A stretch of 64,000 nucleotides of DNA from NCBI RefSeq assembly GCF_007827555.1, contig NZ_VISS01000025.1, positions 1 through 64,000 of the forward strand, read 5' to 3'. Each line of letters opens with the position of its first letter. Within the stretch, counting starts at the first letter, position 1. The position numbers and the translations under genes were made by a program. The notes beneath the pieces are model-generated. The model did no database searches. It was not told where the DNA came from and worked only from the letters and a program-made list of their open reading frames with translations. Of this stretch, positions 1 to 9,670 are shown piece after piece. Source of the stretch: Aeribacillus composti. GTDB lineage: Bacteria > Bacillota > Bacilli > Bacillales > Aeribacillaceae.

Positions 1-851
1 TTTATGTTTTAAAAAATGTCAAATGATAATTTTGTACTTCCCAAAACCATTTACATCAAGCATTTAAACAAGATTTTGGACTGCGAAAGCTGAGTTTTTA
101 ATAAAAAATGGGTTAAAATTCTGAATTGATTCATTGCCCTTTTCCATGAAAATGTTTTATCATTTTTTTACTTTCTCCTATTTTTTGATTGAACGATCAA
201 GAGCCTTCTCTTCAAACTATTTATTGGCAAATAATTTAAATTGCAACAATTTTACAATGAGAAGTGAGCAAAACATTATTTTGGATCCACGAACATATTC
301 TCGTTCTAAATAAAGTTAGATTAAAAAAGAGACACAGATTAATATAGTAATAGACTAAAATCCATAAAAAATGCGTTATGAGTAAGCTGTAATCATCAAA
401 CAGTTCGTTAGCGAAATCAAATGTACAAACGCTCATGAACTCTGAGAAAAAATACAAACTTGTACGAAAAATATCAGAAACTCGCCACATCTTCCAAAGA
501 TTTTAATTTCCTGACTGTTTTTTTTGGCCTAAAACTAATATATCTGCAACGTTGAAAAGATTAAAATTTATTATATTTACAAACATTCAGTAAATAACTT
601 TTGCATTTAAAGTCCAATAACGATTTTATAATTCCTAAATTTTCAAATTGATAATAAAGCTATCTTAAGAAAATCTTTTTATTGAGAGACATTTACATCC
701 CTTATAAGTTAACAAGAAAAGACTTGGAATGCATCGTGTATTAAATTGTTTTTCCATTTTTATACTAATTATGGTGAATGACTTCCCAAACAGAAATACC
801 TAAGTCGTGTTCTCACTAAGATCATTAATTTTTACAATGACCGGCCACTAT
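1..851. other. A+T-rich stretch without a convincing gene
   Basis: No open frame here has a good ribosome site together with recognisable protein composition. A minus-strand frame at 236-490 could encode a short hydrophobic peptide, but it has no clear Shine-Dalgarno sequence and its composition looks like translated A+T-rich spacer. I see no repeat or RNA structure. Confidence 0.5.
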
Positions 852-1736
852 TTAAATGATAAGCAACCCACCTCTTTGAATCGTCACACTCATCGGAGTT
901 TTAGTGAGTATCTCACCATCTCCTTGCACAATAACAGGTAATTCGGAGATAACTTCCACTTGTTTCCCTGTTATCATGGTTACACCAGGATGTAGTATAT
1001 GTTTGCCTTTAAACGCCTTTGGAAAAGTGCGCAACAGCTCCCATTTATTCATGCCGTGTACTATACAAATGTCAAATAGTCCATCATTATAACAAGCATT
1101 TGGACATATTTTAATACCTCCGCCATAGTTTGAGATATTGGCAATTGCAATTAACCATACATTACAAAAAACTAGTTTCTCCCCATCAACCATTAATTGA
1201 ATGCTGACAGGACGATATTTTAATAAAACATGCAAGAAGCTAAGTCCATATGAAAGATTACCTAATCTAATAACATTCAGCCAATTTTTATATTTCGAGC
1301 CATTGTTTATCTCGGCGACTTTACCGTCAAAACCGATCCCCATTACAGTAATGAAGTATTCGTTGCCAATTCTTCCAATATCAATTTTTCTTTGTTTTCC
1401 CATTAAAATACGTTTTAAAGCCTTTTTATAGTCCTTTGGTATATCAAGAGCCCTTGCAAAATCGTTTCCCGATCCTGCAGGAATAACACCCAAAGGTATA
1501 TTCGAATTGATTAACCCGTTAGCAACATCATGGATTGTACCATCTCCTCCTACGACTACAACAGCATAACATTTTTCAGAAGACAACTCCTTAGCAATTT
1601 CTGCTGCATGTTTTGGACGATTGGTAAAGCGCACTTGATAATTTATCTGTTTTTCTTGCAGCAACTTTTCAGTCTTTTTCCAAACTTTTAATCCTTTTCC
1701 GTTTCCTGAGATTTTATTGACGATAAAATAATACAT
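852..1736 (-). CDS. YegS/DgkB-type lipid kinase (diacylglycerol kinase family)
   Basis: The 294-aa protein is a soluble, peripheral-membrane lipid kinase that phosphorylates diacylglycerol or a related lipid with ATP. The nucleotide-binding signature GGDGT is at residues 63-67 and the second catalytic-domain motif GSGND at 88-92; both are diagnostic of the DAGK catalytic domain. Length matches the bacterial YegS/DgkB family (about 300 aa). The ATG is preceded by AAAGGAAAG on the minus strand. It stands alone, with spacer on both sides. The family is certain; the lipid substrate cannot be read from sequence. Confidence 0.9.
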   Translation of the reverse strand: MYYFIVNKISGNGKGLKVWKKTEKLLQEKQINYQVRFTNRPKHAAEIAKELSSEKCYAVVVVGGDGTIHDVANGLINSNIPLGVIPAGSGNDFARALDIPKDYKKALKRILMGKQRKIDIGRIGNEYFITVMGIGFDGKVAEINNGSKYKNWLNVIRLGNLSYGLSFLHVLLKYRPVSIQLMVDGEKLVFCNVWLIAIANISNYGGGIKICPNACYNDGLFDICIVHGMNKWELLRTFPKAFKGKHILHPGVTMITGKQVEVISELPVIVQGDGEILTKTPMSVTIQRGGLLII

Positions 1737-2413
1737 ACTAAAGATCTTTCCTTTATTAAAGATATGAAAGTTTTATATATTATGCCAAAACCGTTTTATT
1801 TGGCATGGTTTTATCATCTCCACATTCACTTCGTTTAGAGGTGGGTGTTTCTCGATGAAGCTTCTTGTACAGAAGAAGGTTGTCGGAAGTTTTCTAGATG
1901 GATTAGAAAGCAACAACTGCTTGTTTGCCGATTAAGCGGTTCAACCACTTTCCTGCTTGGTTACCAATCCGTTGATACATTCATCTCGTTTGCACATTCA
2001 AATGAAAGATGTTCCCATGCACTGTCTTGCCAAGTTTTTTGTAAATTCTCTATCTATTTTATTACAATTTTCTCCTATTTACAGGAATCTATTCACACAA
2101 TTCCATTTATGCTGTCAATGTGAAAAATCCCCAATGACCGTCGGCTATCACTTGAAATACAAGGAATTGATCTTTGTTTTTTCTTAAGTTTACTGGCAAT
2201 CCTTTAAAAAATTTTTTGATGAGTAACAAAAGACAAAAGAAAAAACTTCTTTACTATCTTTGCAGAAAAAATGAATGAGACATAGATTGAAGGAGTTGTA
2301 TTATGTTGCAAAAGGGATGATTGCTTGACATATCCAATCAAATGTTATTTTTTGTAGCAAAGAAAAATTAGGTGAATACAATATAATCGAATTTCAGGAA
2401 AGGAGAAATCAAC
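1737..2413. other. intergenic spacer
   Basis: This spacer between the divergent lipid kinase and the Gly/Phe-repeat gene has short plus-strand open frames (1845-2187) in two registers, none with a ribosome site or recognisable motif. A TTGACA-like box at about 2325 may belong to the promoter of the gene at 2414. Nothing else is seen. Confidence 0.4.
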
Positions 2414-2938
2414 ATGCAATATGATTATAACTCGAACTATACTTATAACCTAGATCATCAAGTTCCATATGCGAATCCTCAGGAGCCGTATGAAGAAAAT
2501 ATGCATTATCGGGATCATTATGATCACCATGTGAGCAAGCATGATTTTTGCAAAAGACATAAGCATTATTACGTCTTGCTGGAAATGGACGATGGAAAAA
2601 TGTATGATGGCATTATTGATAAAGCCGATAATGATCATGCCTATTTATTAGTACCTATTGGCGACCAACGAGAAGAAGATAACGAAGAAGAAAGACAATT
2701 TGGCTTTGGTGGGTTCGGAGGTCCTTTTGGTGGATTCGGATCTCCTTTCGGTGGATTTGGATCTCCTTTCGGTGGATTCGGAGGTCCTTTTGGTGGATTT
2801 GGAGGCCCTTTTGGTGGATTTGGAGGTCCTTTCGGTGGATTTGGAGGGTTTGGGCATTCCCCATTTCGTTTTCGGAGATTTAGGAGATTCCGATTCCCGT
2901 TTTCAAGGATTCGCCGTTTTTCATTTCCGTTTTCTTAA
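2414..2938 (+). CDS. Gly/Phe-rich tandem-repeat protein, function unknown
   Basis: This 174-aa protein is not recognised by name. Residues 1-50 are rich in Tyr, His and Asn. Residues 50-90 look like a small folded domain (HYYVLLEMDDG, then YLLVPIGD), followed by an acidic linker. From residue 103 six 7-residue units of the type (G/S)PFGGFG follow, and the tail (about residues 150-174) is Arg/Phe-rich with no acidic residue. The start is fixed by AGGAAAGGAG eight bases upstream, and a hairpin terminator follows at 2958. The composition suggests a structural or surface-layer role, perhaps in the spore coat; that is inference. Repeat number is probably variable between strains. Confidence 0.75.
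   Translation: MQYDYNSNYTYNLDHQVPYANPQEPYEENMHYRDHYDHHVSKHDFCKRHKHYYVLLEMDDGKMYDGIIDKADNDHAYLLVPIGDQREEDNEEERQFGFGGFGGPFGGFGSPFGGFGSPFGGFGGPFGGFGGPFGGFGGPFGGFGGFGHSPFRFRRFRRFRFPFSRIRRFSFPFS
2720..2845 (+). repeat. six tandem 21-bp units coding for Gly/Phe repeats
   Basis: Six in-frame 21-bp units are seen directly, each encoding (G/S)-P-F-G-G-F-G. Units differ by silent changes and by Gly/Ser at the first codon. The degenerate wobble positions suggest an old array still able to expand or contract. Confidence 0.9.
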
Positions 2939-2957
2939 TTAATACATTTATGTGGTC

Positions 2958-2988
2958 GGCAGCTTCGTTATGGAGTTGCCCGTTTTTT
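2958..2988 (+). terminator. Rho-independent terminator after the repeat protein
   Basis: GGCAGCTT pairs with GGAGTTGCC (two G-T pairs) around a short loop and is followed by CGTTTTTT. It lies 20 bp after the stop codon of the gene at 2414. Confidence 0.65.
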
Positions 2989-3053
2989 GCTTGAAAATTT
3001 GTTCCTCTTATATTGAAGCGATAATATTGTCCACCCCTTAATTTAATTTCCTG

Positions 3054-3240
3054 CTACCACATATAATTTCCATTTATCCATCCGTTAAGTTTTGCGGCTT
3101 GTTCCAAAGCAACAATTTTTATTCTGATCTGCCGCCTTTTGTGTGGATTTACGCTTAACAGGATTAAGCGGTGGAAATAGAGTACGGATTTGCTTCAAGT
3201 ACTGATCGGAGAGTGGTTTTTGCACTAATAATGACTTGGC
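3054..3240 (-). pseudogene. decayed C-terminal coding remnant, unrecognised
   Basis: Read on the minus strand this stretch has protein-like composition (beginning KSLLVQKPLSDQYL and ending NGWINGNYMW before a stop) if one frameshift is allowed near 3125. There is no start or ribosome site, and upstream sequence has stops. It looks like the last roughly 60 residues of a lost gene. I do not recognise the family. Confidence 0.4.
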
Positions 3241-3324
3241 ATTCTATTTTTATTAGTACAAAAAAATTTTGATGTTATCGTTATCATCAATATTTGCTAA
3301 CTAAATGTCGTTGACGTCCTTTAC

Positions 3325-3372
3325 GGTACCGTCAAGAATTTTGTGTGTAATGCAAGATAGATAGGGCAGTCT
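3325..3372. repeat. dispersed repeat, copy 1 (IS-end-like)
   Basis: GGTACCGTCAAGAATTTTGT and the following bases through GATAGATAGGG recur at 59,969-60,016, and the first 20 bases recur with changes at 36,003. The KpnI-site-containing end resembles terminal sequences of IS256-type elements, but no transposase is present here. Confidence 0.6.
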
Positions 3373-3535
3373 CCTGTTTGGAAAGGAAGAATCCCTTTTC
3401 CCCTTATTTTAATATAATATGGTTAAATGTAGCATTTTCAAACATATTCGCTGAGTTTCGATGGTAGCTTCTATGCCGTTCCTCCTGTTAGATTTCGAGG
3501 AAATTTTTGATTTTTTCCTGCAAAATCAGTTCTAG

Positions 3536-3845
3536 TTATGGGAGACTAACCATTTTTGATTGCTGCAACAACATCATAAGTTTCATAACAGCCTCAGCAA
3601 GTGCAGTATAATTGGAACTTTCAAGTTCATCTAAATACATCATTGGCCCAACAACAACTTTTACTGGCTTTCGAAACCACTTTTTCGCATCTAGAAAAAT
3701 AATCGCAATCGGAAGAACAGGCGCTCCTGTTTTTAACCCGAAAAAGCTACCCCATTTTTTCGGATTGACACTTCCCCGTTTTTACATCTTTTACCTTCAG
3801 GGAATCAGCCTATCCGTATTTAATCAGGTCTTTAGCAAATCATTT
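3536..3845 (-). pseudogene. plsC-like acyltransferase, 5'-truncated and frameshifted
   Basis: The minus strand encodes the C-terminal part of a 1-acylglycerol-3-phosphate acyltransferase. The motif FPEGKR (the conserved FPEGTR box) is visible near 3785-3800. After a frameshift near 3775 the typical continuation with GAPVLPIAI and the C-terminus follow, ending at 3536. In-frame stops lie just upstream of the FPEG box, and the N-terminal catalytic HxxxxD part is absent. The remnant ends where the class II aldolase frame begins, so the two genes appear to have been joined head-to-head by a deletion. Confidence 0.7.
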
Positions 3846-3846
3846 A

Positions 3847-4656
3847 ATGTATATCTTACATAACGATAATGAAACAACAGATATTTATTTTCTTACACCT
3901 GAACAAGGTTTTTATAAATTGGAGTATAGAAAAGGAGAAGCAGCAACATTTTTTAAACAAATTTTTGAAAGATTGGAACCGCTCGCAGCTTCGCAGTTAG
4001 TCATTGACAATAATTTTTATGATGATCTTCCGGAAGAGATGTGGAACGGAGATGAGATTACGAGATCATTAAGCGAATCCGGAAAAAAGCTTGATCGCAT
4101 GAATTTACTTCCCGCTCCATTTCCATTGGAAGAATATCTTACACCTCGTGATCTTCGCCATTTAAAAAAACTTTACGGATTAGGAGGACTAAGCTATGGA
4201 AACCTCAGTGCCAGACGGGACAGTGAAAGCTTTTGGATGAGTGCAAGCGGAATTAACAAAGCAGATATGAAAACAGTTGGTGAAGATTTTCTCTTAATAA
4301 GTGGATATGATCCTGATAAAAATGCCATGAAAGTAAGCGTTCCCCCGAATATAACACCAAAAAGGGCATCTGTCGACGCTATTGAGCACTGGATGATTTA
4401 TAAAGAACACCCGGAGGTAGGAGCGATTGTACATGTTCATGCTTGGATGGACGGCATAAAGGCTACAGAAATTAACTATCCTTGTGGAACAATTGAACTT
4501 GCAAAAACGGTGGCTGAACTTGTCCGAATTTCAAAAGAGCCTTCTAAAGCTATTATTGGTCTTAAAAACCATGGACTAACCATAACTGGCGCTGATTTAG
4601 ATGACATCTTTGAACGTATCGAAGGCAAAATTATCCCCCAAGTACCGATGTCTTAA
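3847..4656 (+). CDS. class II aldolase/adducin-domain protein, probably N-terminally truncated
   Basis: The 269-aa product has a class II aldolase/adducin domain in its C-terminal two-thirds. Zn-ligand histidines lie in HVHAW (around residue 198) and the later KNHGL segment is present; the nucleotide-ligand region is LSYGNLSARRD. These enzymes cleave or isomerise sugar phosphates or act as decarboxylases with a divalent metal. The ATG at 3847 has no ribosome site, the frame is open further upstream, and the start lies exactly where the plsC remnant on the other strand ends, so the original 5' end is probably missing. It may be non-functional. The substrate is unknown. Confidence 0.65.
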   Translation: MYILHNDNETTDIYFLTPEQGFYKLEYRKGEAATFFKQIFERLEPLAASQLVIDNNFYDDLPEEMWNGDEITRSLSESGKKLDRMNLLPAPFPLEEYLTPRDLRHLKKLYGLGGLSYGNLSARRDSESFWMSASGINKADMKTVGEDFLLISGYDPDKNAMKVSVPPNITPKRASVDAIEHWMIYKEHPEVGAIVHVHAWMDGIKATEINYPCGTIELAKTVAELVRISKEPSKAIIGLKNHGLTITGADLDDIFERIEGKIIPQVPMS

Positions 4657-4901
4657 CGTATTTACATGTTTTTGAACCAACGGAATTTTTATGGAATGAT
4701 AAAGGCTCCCGAAAAAAAAAATTTGGATAGAGAGAGGGGATTTAACCTTACTTATTTGGTTTGTATGTATTTTTAAGCATCGGCAAATCCCCTGCAACTT
4801 TCTCCCTGCTCGCCAAACGGTGCACCGCGTTTTTCGCATTGCATCCATCTATTGAAGCATCAGCTTGTCCGCACCGTTTTCTCCCTACTCTGCTTAAATG
4901 T

Positions 4902-5954
4902 TTATTCTGGTTTTACCAAAATTTTCACTTGGTCTTTTTCTTTTATCAGCGTTTCAAATCCTTCTGCTACAATATCATCTAGCTTAATTCGTTTCGTAAC
5001 GAGTTTTTCTGCTTGGAAGTAGCCTCGTTTCATTAATTCCATTACAGCAGGGAAGATATCGCGGTATGCAATAATTCCTTTTACGTTTCTTTCTTTTAAT
5101 ACGATATTATTTGGCTGAATGCCCGCTTCTTTTTCCCATATGCTAACGATGACTGTTTCTCCTTCAAATGCAGTGCTGTCAATAGCTTGTTGTAAAACAG
5201 CCGGTATTCCCGTTACTTCAAACGCAACGTCGACCCCGCCATCGGTCAGTTCACGAAGCTTTTGAACCGGATCTTCCTCTATTGGATTGATGACAGATGT
5301 AGCACCAAGCTCTTTCGCTTTTTGCAAACGTTCTTTGGAAACTTCTACTGCATAAATTTCTGCAGCGCCAGCTGCTTTTAATGCTTCAATCACAAGAAGA
5401 CCTATAGGACCTGTTCCAAACACAGCGGCTTTATCGCCAGGTTTGATTTTGCTTAATCTAACAGCATGCAAGGCTACAGCCGCAGGCTCCACCAATGCTC
5501 CTTGTTCATAAGAAAGACCTTCAGGCATTTTATGCACCATATGCTCATCAACGACAGTATACTCAGAGAATCCGCCGCCGCCACCGGATAAACCGTGGAA
5601 TCCTAAAGATTCGCAAAGATTGTACTTACCTTTTTTACAAGCTGGGCATTCTCCACAGCGAAGAATAGGTTCTACAACGACAGGATCCCCAACCTTTACT
5701 TTCGTAACGCCTTCTCCAACTTCAACTACTTGACCAGAAAATTCGTGGCCCATGATAATAGGCGCCACATCTTTACTGACAGGATGAGGCTCTTGAACAG
5801 GAACAAAAATTGGACCTGCCGCATATTCGTGTAAATCGCTTCCGCAAATTCCTGCCCATTCTACTTTAATTTTTACTTTTCCTTTCCCTGCTTTCGGTTC
5901 TTCTACTTCCTCTACTCGAATGTCTCTAGCGTTGTGCCATCTTGCTGCTTTCAT
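4902..5954 (-). CDS. bdhA: (R,R)-2,3-butanediol dehydrogenase / acetoin reductase
   Basis: This 350-aa zinc-dependent medium-chain dehydrogenase interconverts acetoin and 2,3-butanediol with NAD(H) in the cytosol. The catalytic-zinc ligands are C37 (GICGSD) and H70-E71 (GHE). The structural-zinc cysteines are C100, C103, C106 and C114. A Rossmann GTGPIG motif lies near residue 178. Length and N-terminus match Bacillus BdhA closely. Purine-rich GGGAGGGG precedes the ATG. It is monocistronic. A cre-like box at 5975-5989 suggests CcpA control, as expected for overflow metabolism; this is inferred. Confidence 0.9.
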   Translation of the reverse strand: MKAARWHNARDIRVEEVEEPKAGKGKVKIKVEWAGICGSDLHEYAAGPIFVPVQEPHPVSKDVAPIIMGHEFSGQVVEVGEGVTKVKVGDPVVVEPILRCGECPACKKGKYNLCESLGFHGLSGGGGGFSEYTVVDEHMVHKMPEGLSYEQGALVEPAAVALHAVRLSKIKPGDKAAVFGTGPIGLLVIEALKAAGAAEIYAVEVSKERLQKAKELGATSVINPIEEDPVQKLRELTDGGVDVAFEVTGIPAVLQQAIDSTAFEGETVIVSIWEKEAGIQPNNIVLKERNVKGIIAYRDIFPAVMELMKRGYFQAEKLVTKRIKLDDIVAEGFETLIKEKDQVKILVKPE

Positions 5955-5974
5955 TTCATTTCCCCTCCCAATTT

Positions 5975-5989
5975 TATAATCGCTTTCAT
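5975..5989 (-). promoter_or_regulatory. possible CcpA (cre) site upstream of bdhA
   Basis: The minus strand reads ATGAAAGCGATTATA, which matches the loose cre consensus WTGNAANCGNWNNCW except at the final C. It lies 20-35 bp upstream of the bdhA start. Confidence 0.35.
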
Positions 5990-7177
5990 TGTATCATTTT
6001 TTAGTCCTATTTTTATCATATCGAAAAAATGTGAAATTATTTTATAAATGAAATTGCTTATTTTGTGATTGGCTCTTTTTCAAACCATGATATGTACAAG
6101 CTTCATGGAACAGGATGCATATTTGTCATGCGGCAATTACCATGATCATGAGGTCAGCTCAAGCCTTAAATTACAAAAATCTCTCATTATAAAAGTCAGC
6201 CCTCTTCTTTCAAATGTTCTATTTGCCAAATGCCTCTTTACCTGAATTTAGTGATATTTGATCAATTATATAGTTTTCTGCCAGCTGTCTGCAGCATGCA
6301 CACACTGTTATGAGGGCAAGCACATTTTTCACAGGTTTTAGGGTTTGCAAATTCCCTTCCTTACCGGATCATGCCGGTTGAAAAAAGGAAATTCTCATTT
6401 ACCTGACCATATATCAAAAGTACTAAGTTTTTTCGCATCCCACCTCCTGATAGAACTAAAGTTCTATGAATCTATTTTCATTTTATTACAATATAGGAAG
6501 GTATTTCAAGAATATCATGATAAAAAAAAACTGATTCCCCCCTTCATTACATTTAAAGGTGCGGGGTGAATCGGCAGAAATGAAATGCTAGTTTAAGAAT
6601 GCACAAAAGTGATTGGATAAGATTTTACATGCGCGACCTTGATTAATATTGTACATATCAAAATCACTTAAAGTGAAAAAGAAAACGAGTAAACATGTAC
6701 ACTCTTAAACAGTCAAAAATGTACATGTTTATGGTTCTTACTCAATCTTGGTGATGGGAAGGGGGTTAATGGAGAAAATGAGTGTGCAAATAAGTATTTT
6801 TGGCTCTGTGTTATCAATGACCTCGATTTTTCACCAAAAGAACGTAAGAACCATGTTTATCCTGACATTTACAGCAAAAAGAGAAATTCCATTCGTTTAT
6901 TTTTTTTGCGTGTTAATTAAATCTGTATCCTCTAGACCGATTTTTTTCCTGATCTTGCAAACGCAGATTTCACAAATCCTGAATCTGATCCGCACACATT
7001 TCCCAGCATGGAGACACCTCCTTTCTTGATGACTGCTCCTACAGCTCACCTTATAGATCGGCTGAAAAATATAGCAAGCTTTGTAGTGGATGGGTCAAAT
7101 TGACGTCCTTTTGGATGGTGTGTTTTCGTCTTTTTCTTTATATCATAGTAAACAAATCAGAATTCAAGGAGGAGTGA
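5990..7177. other. long intergenic region with inverted repeats, no gene
   Basis: About 1.2 kb without a supported gene. Plus-strand open frames at 6345-6569 and 6748-7029 lack ribosome sites and protein-like composition. A minus-strand fragment near 6815-6870 (peptide CQDKHGSYVLLVKN) resembles the stretch of ISAs1-type transposases before a K-N/K-E motif, so part may be an eroded insertion element. An inverted repeat is listed separately. Confidence 0.4.
6691..6730. repeat. 11-bp inverted repeat
   Basis: AAACATGTACA and TGTACATGTTT are perfect complements separated by 18 bp. The adjoining ATGGTTCTTAC (6731-6741) also has its complement at 6844-6854. This may be a hairpin or the ends of an eroded insertion element. 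Confidence 0.6.
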
Positions 7178-8893
7178 TTGTATTTGTCCACTCAAAACAA
7201 AAAAGAATCAAAAATCGAAGTGATTAAGCGACAAAGCCGCTATTTACGTGGGACAATCAAGGAAGCTCTTCAGGATGGCAAACCGATGTTTTCGGAAGAA
7301 AATGTACAGGTATTGAAGTTTCACGGTGTTTACCAGCAGGACGACCGGGATTTGCGGCACAAGCTTTTGAAAGAAGGCAAAGAGAAGCATTACTCAATGA
7401 TGGTGCGTGCCCGAATACCAGGCGGGGTGTTGAATCCGGATCAATATTTGGTGTTCGATCGCTTGGCCGATGAATATTCGGAATACGGGACGCTGCGCAT
7501 TACGACGCGTCAAACCATCCAGCTTCACGGCATACTGAAAGGGAACTTGAAGGCTACCATCAAAAGGCTGAACGAATCACTAATCACAACACTTGGCGCC
7601 TGCGGCGATTCGGGGCGGAACATCATCTGTTGCGCAAAGCCGGGCGATGAGCCGTTCCGCGCCGAGATGCGGGAGGATCTGCTTGCACTGACTGATCGGC
7701 TGAGTCCTAAGACAAATGCGTATCACGAAATCTGGCTTGACGGCGAACCGGTTCAGCATTCTGATGGAGAGACTGAGGAGCCGCTGTACGGTGATGTATA
7801 CCTCCCGCGCAAGTTCAAGGTTGCGATGGTACCAGAAGGAGATAACTGCATCGATGTGTACGACAATGACATCGGACTTGTGGCACATATCGAGAACGGA
7901 CACGTTGCTGGCTATACTGTGCTGGTAGGCGGCGGTATGGGACGAACGGCGGTCGTTCAGGCAACTTATCCGAGGCTGGCGAGTCCGCTTTGCTATGTGC
8001 CCAGGAAGGATGTCGTAGACACAATCCTTGATACTTGCGTAGCCATTGTGACCATCGAACGGGACTTCGGAGATCGCTCAAACCGCCGTTTTGCCCGCAT
8101 GAAATATTTAATCGACCGGCGAGGACTGGATTGGTTCCGGCAAGAGGTCGAGACAAGGCTTGGGCGTACTTTAGAGCCACCGAGAAAGCTGGAATGGCAC
8201 AACGGGCACGACCATCTCGGCTGGCACCGTGAGCGTGACGGGATAAGCTACCTTGGCCTGTTCGTTCCATATGGTCGTATTAAAGATACTGAAACCATGA
8301 AATTGAAATCGGCACTTCAAAACATTGTGCGCGAATTTCGTCCGACCGTTCACCTCACCACGCAGCAAAATGTGATCCTGAGCGGCATTCCAGACGAATT
8401 TCGACCGGCGATTGAAGAGCGATTGCGCTCTGCGGGAGTGCCGCTTCCACATGAGCTATCAACAGTCCGAAAAAATACAATGGCATGTGTAGCCCTGCCG
8501 ACCTGCGGACTTGCGCTAGCCGAGTCGGAGCGGGCTCTGCCCGATCTATTGCCACAGTTTGAGCAGCTGTTTCATGAACTTGGCCTCTCGGACGAGACCA
8601 TCACCGTCCGCATGACTGGATGCTCAAACGGCTGTGCGCGCCCGTACAACGCCAACATCGCTTTTATCGGCCGTGCACCTGGCAAGTATGATATTTTTTT
8701 AGGCGGAAATTCACTCGGCACAGCACTAAACGAACGATTCACGGAAACTGTACCGTTCGATCAACTGGTCGACACCGTCCGACCTGTACTCGAGGCGTTC
8801 GTTCGCGAGCGTGAGCCTGGTGAGGATTTCGGCAGCTTTTGCCGCCGCGTCGGCTTGAATCGGTTTCGCCATGTCAAGACCGAGCAGTCATAA
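7178..8893 (+). CDS. cysI: sulfite reductase hemoprotein (beta) subunit
   Basis: The 571-aa siroheme/[4Fe-4S] enzyme reduces sulfite to sulfide in assimilatory sulfur metabolism. The cluster cysteines are C437 and C443 (CVALPTC) and C482 and C486 (GCSNGC); the sulfite/nitrite reductase core with TTRQTIQ is at residues 105-115. A TTG at 7178 follows AAGGAGGAGTGA; a second in-frame TTG at 7184 is equally possible. The flavoprotein partner CysJ is not adjacent, which is unusual. From about 7560 onward the gene is visibly richer in G+C and in G/C-ending codons than its first 350 bp or its neighbours, suggesting transfer or a mosaic origin. Product may serve sulfite released by the sulfonate and sulfolactate genes downstream. 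Confidence 0.9.
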   Translation: MYLSTQNKKESKIEVIKRQSRYLRGTIKEALQDGKPMFSEENVQVLKFHGVYQQDDRDLRHKLLKEGKEKHYSMMVRARIPGGVLNPDQYLVFDRLADEYSEYGTLRITTRQTIQLHGILKGNLKATIKRLNESLITTLGACGDSGRNIICCAKPGDEPFRAEMREDLLALTDRLSPKTNAYHEIWLDGEPVQHSDGETEEPLYGDVYLPRKFKVAMVPEGDNCIDVYDNDIGLVAHIENGHVAGYTVLVGGGMGRTAVVQATYPRLASPLCYVPRKDVVDTILDTCVAIVTIERDFGDRSNRRFARMKYLIDRRGLDWFRQEVETRLGRTLEPPRKLEWHNGHDHLGWHRERDGISYLGLFVPYGRIKDTETMKLKSALQNIVREFRPTVHLTTQQNVILSGIPDEFRPAIEERLRSAGVPLPHELSTVRKNTMACVALPTCGLALAESERALPDLLPQFEQLFHELGLSDETITVRMTGCSNGCARPYNANIAFIGRAPGKYDIFLGGNSLGTALNERFTETVPFDQLVDTVRPVLEAFVREREPGEDFGSFCRRVGLNRFRHVKTEQS

Positions 8894-9670
8894 ACTTTTA
8901 TAAGAACAGACAAGTTGTGACGATATTTACCGGGTCTGATCCGAGAAAGCATTCCCCCGGATGCAAGTGATCCGTCACAATGACAGCCGTACCTGCGCTA
9001 AGCAGTTTGTGTATTAGCTTTCAAGGTTTACGTTTCCAGCAAGCTGACCGTTATTCTCGTTGAAAGTGCTGTGACCAACCTGCCGGAACTGGATTGCAGC
9101 AGAAATTTGGCATGCTAAATTACGTATTCATACGCAGAGTAAGATCAAAAAACAACATGGTCGCTCCATACCGGGGCGGCTTTAACGGTTTTTGCACCTA
9201 GAATAAATCAATTGTGGTAAAGAAGATAGTTTCGAATGATGATGACAAGCGGAAAAAAACAAATTATTTTTTAAGGACTCTCAAAAGAAGCTAAATGAGT
9301 CCGAGGCACACCGAAGCGAAGATCGCCAAGAGCGCAAGTGTTGTATCGACAATCTTATTGAAAAATAATGATAGATCCGCTTCCATAGAAATGTGTTTTT
9401 TCTGTTCACCATAAAGCGATGCATTGAGCAGCTTCTTCAGGCCGTTTCGCATGGCTGGATGATTTGTTCTCCTTGCTGAGCGGCCTCTTTCCATGAACTA
9501 AGCGTTGGGGTTCAGAGGCTTTAAGCGGAATGCCAAAGGCGAAGAAGCCGTCAGCCGAGAAGAAAATCTATATACGATTTTTTGCAACTTTAACCAAAAT
9601 GATATTCTAACTATTTACTCGTCGGCAAAACCTAAATTGTTAAAAAATCTCTCTAGATCATGTTATCTTT
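8894..9670. other. intergenic region, no supported gene
   Basis: The first half continues the higher G+C composition of cysI and may be eroded coding DNA. A minus-strand frame at 9291-9494 could encode about 50-67 residues ending in a hydrophobic segment, but its start is unclear and it matches nothing I recognise, so I do not call it. No terminator of good quality is visible after cysI. Confidence 0.4.

Noticed and set aside
1821-1860. Possible IS200/IS605 end hairpin
   Set aside because: Only a weak resemblance and no tnpA or tnpB remnant nearby.
9291-9494. Minus-strand frame with a hydrophobic C-terminus
   Set aside because: Unclear start and no recognisable family; mentioned only in the gap description.
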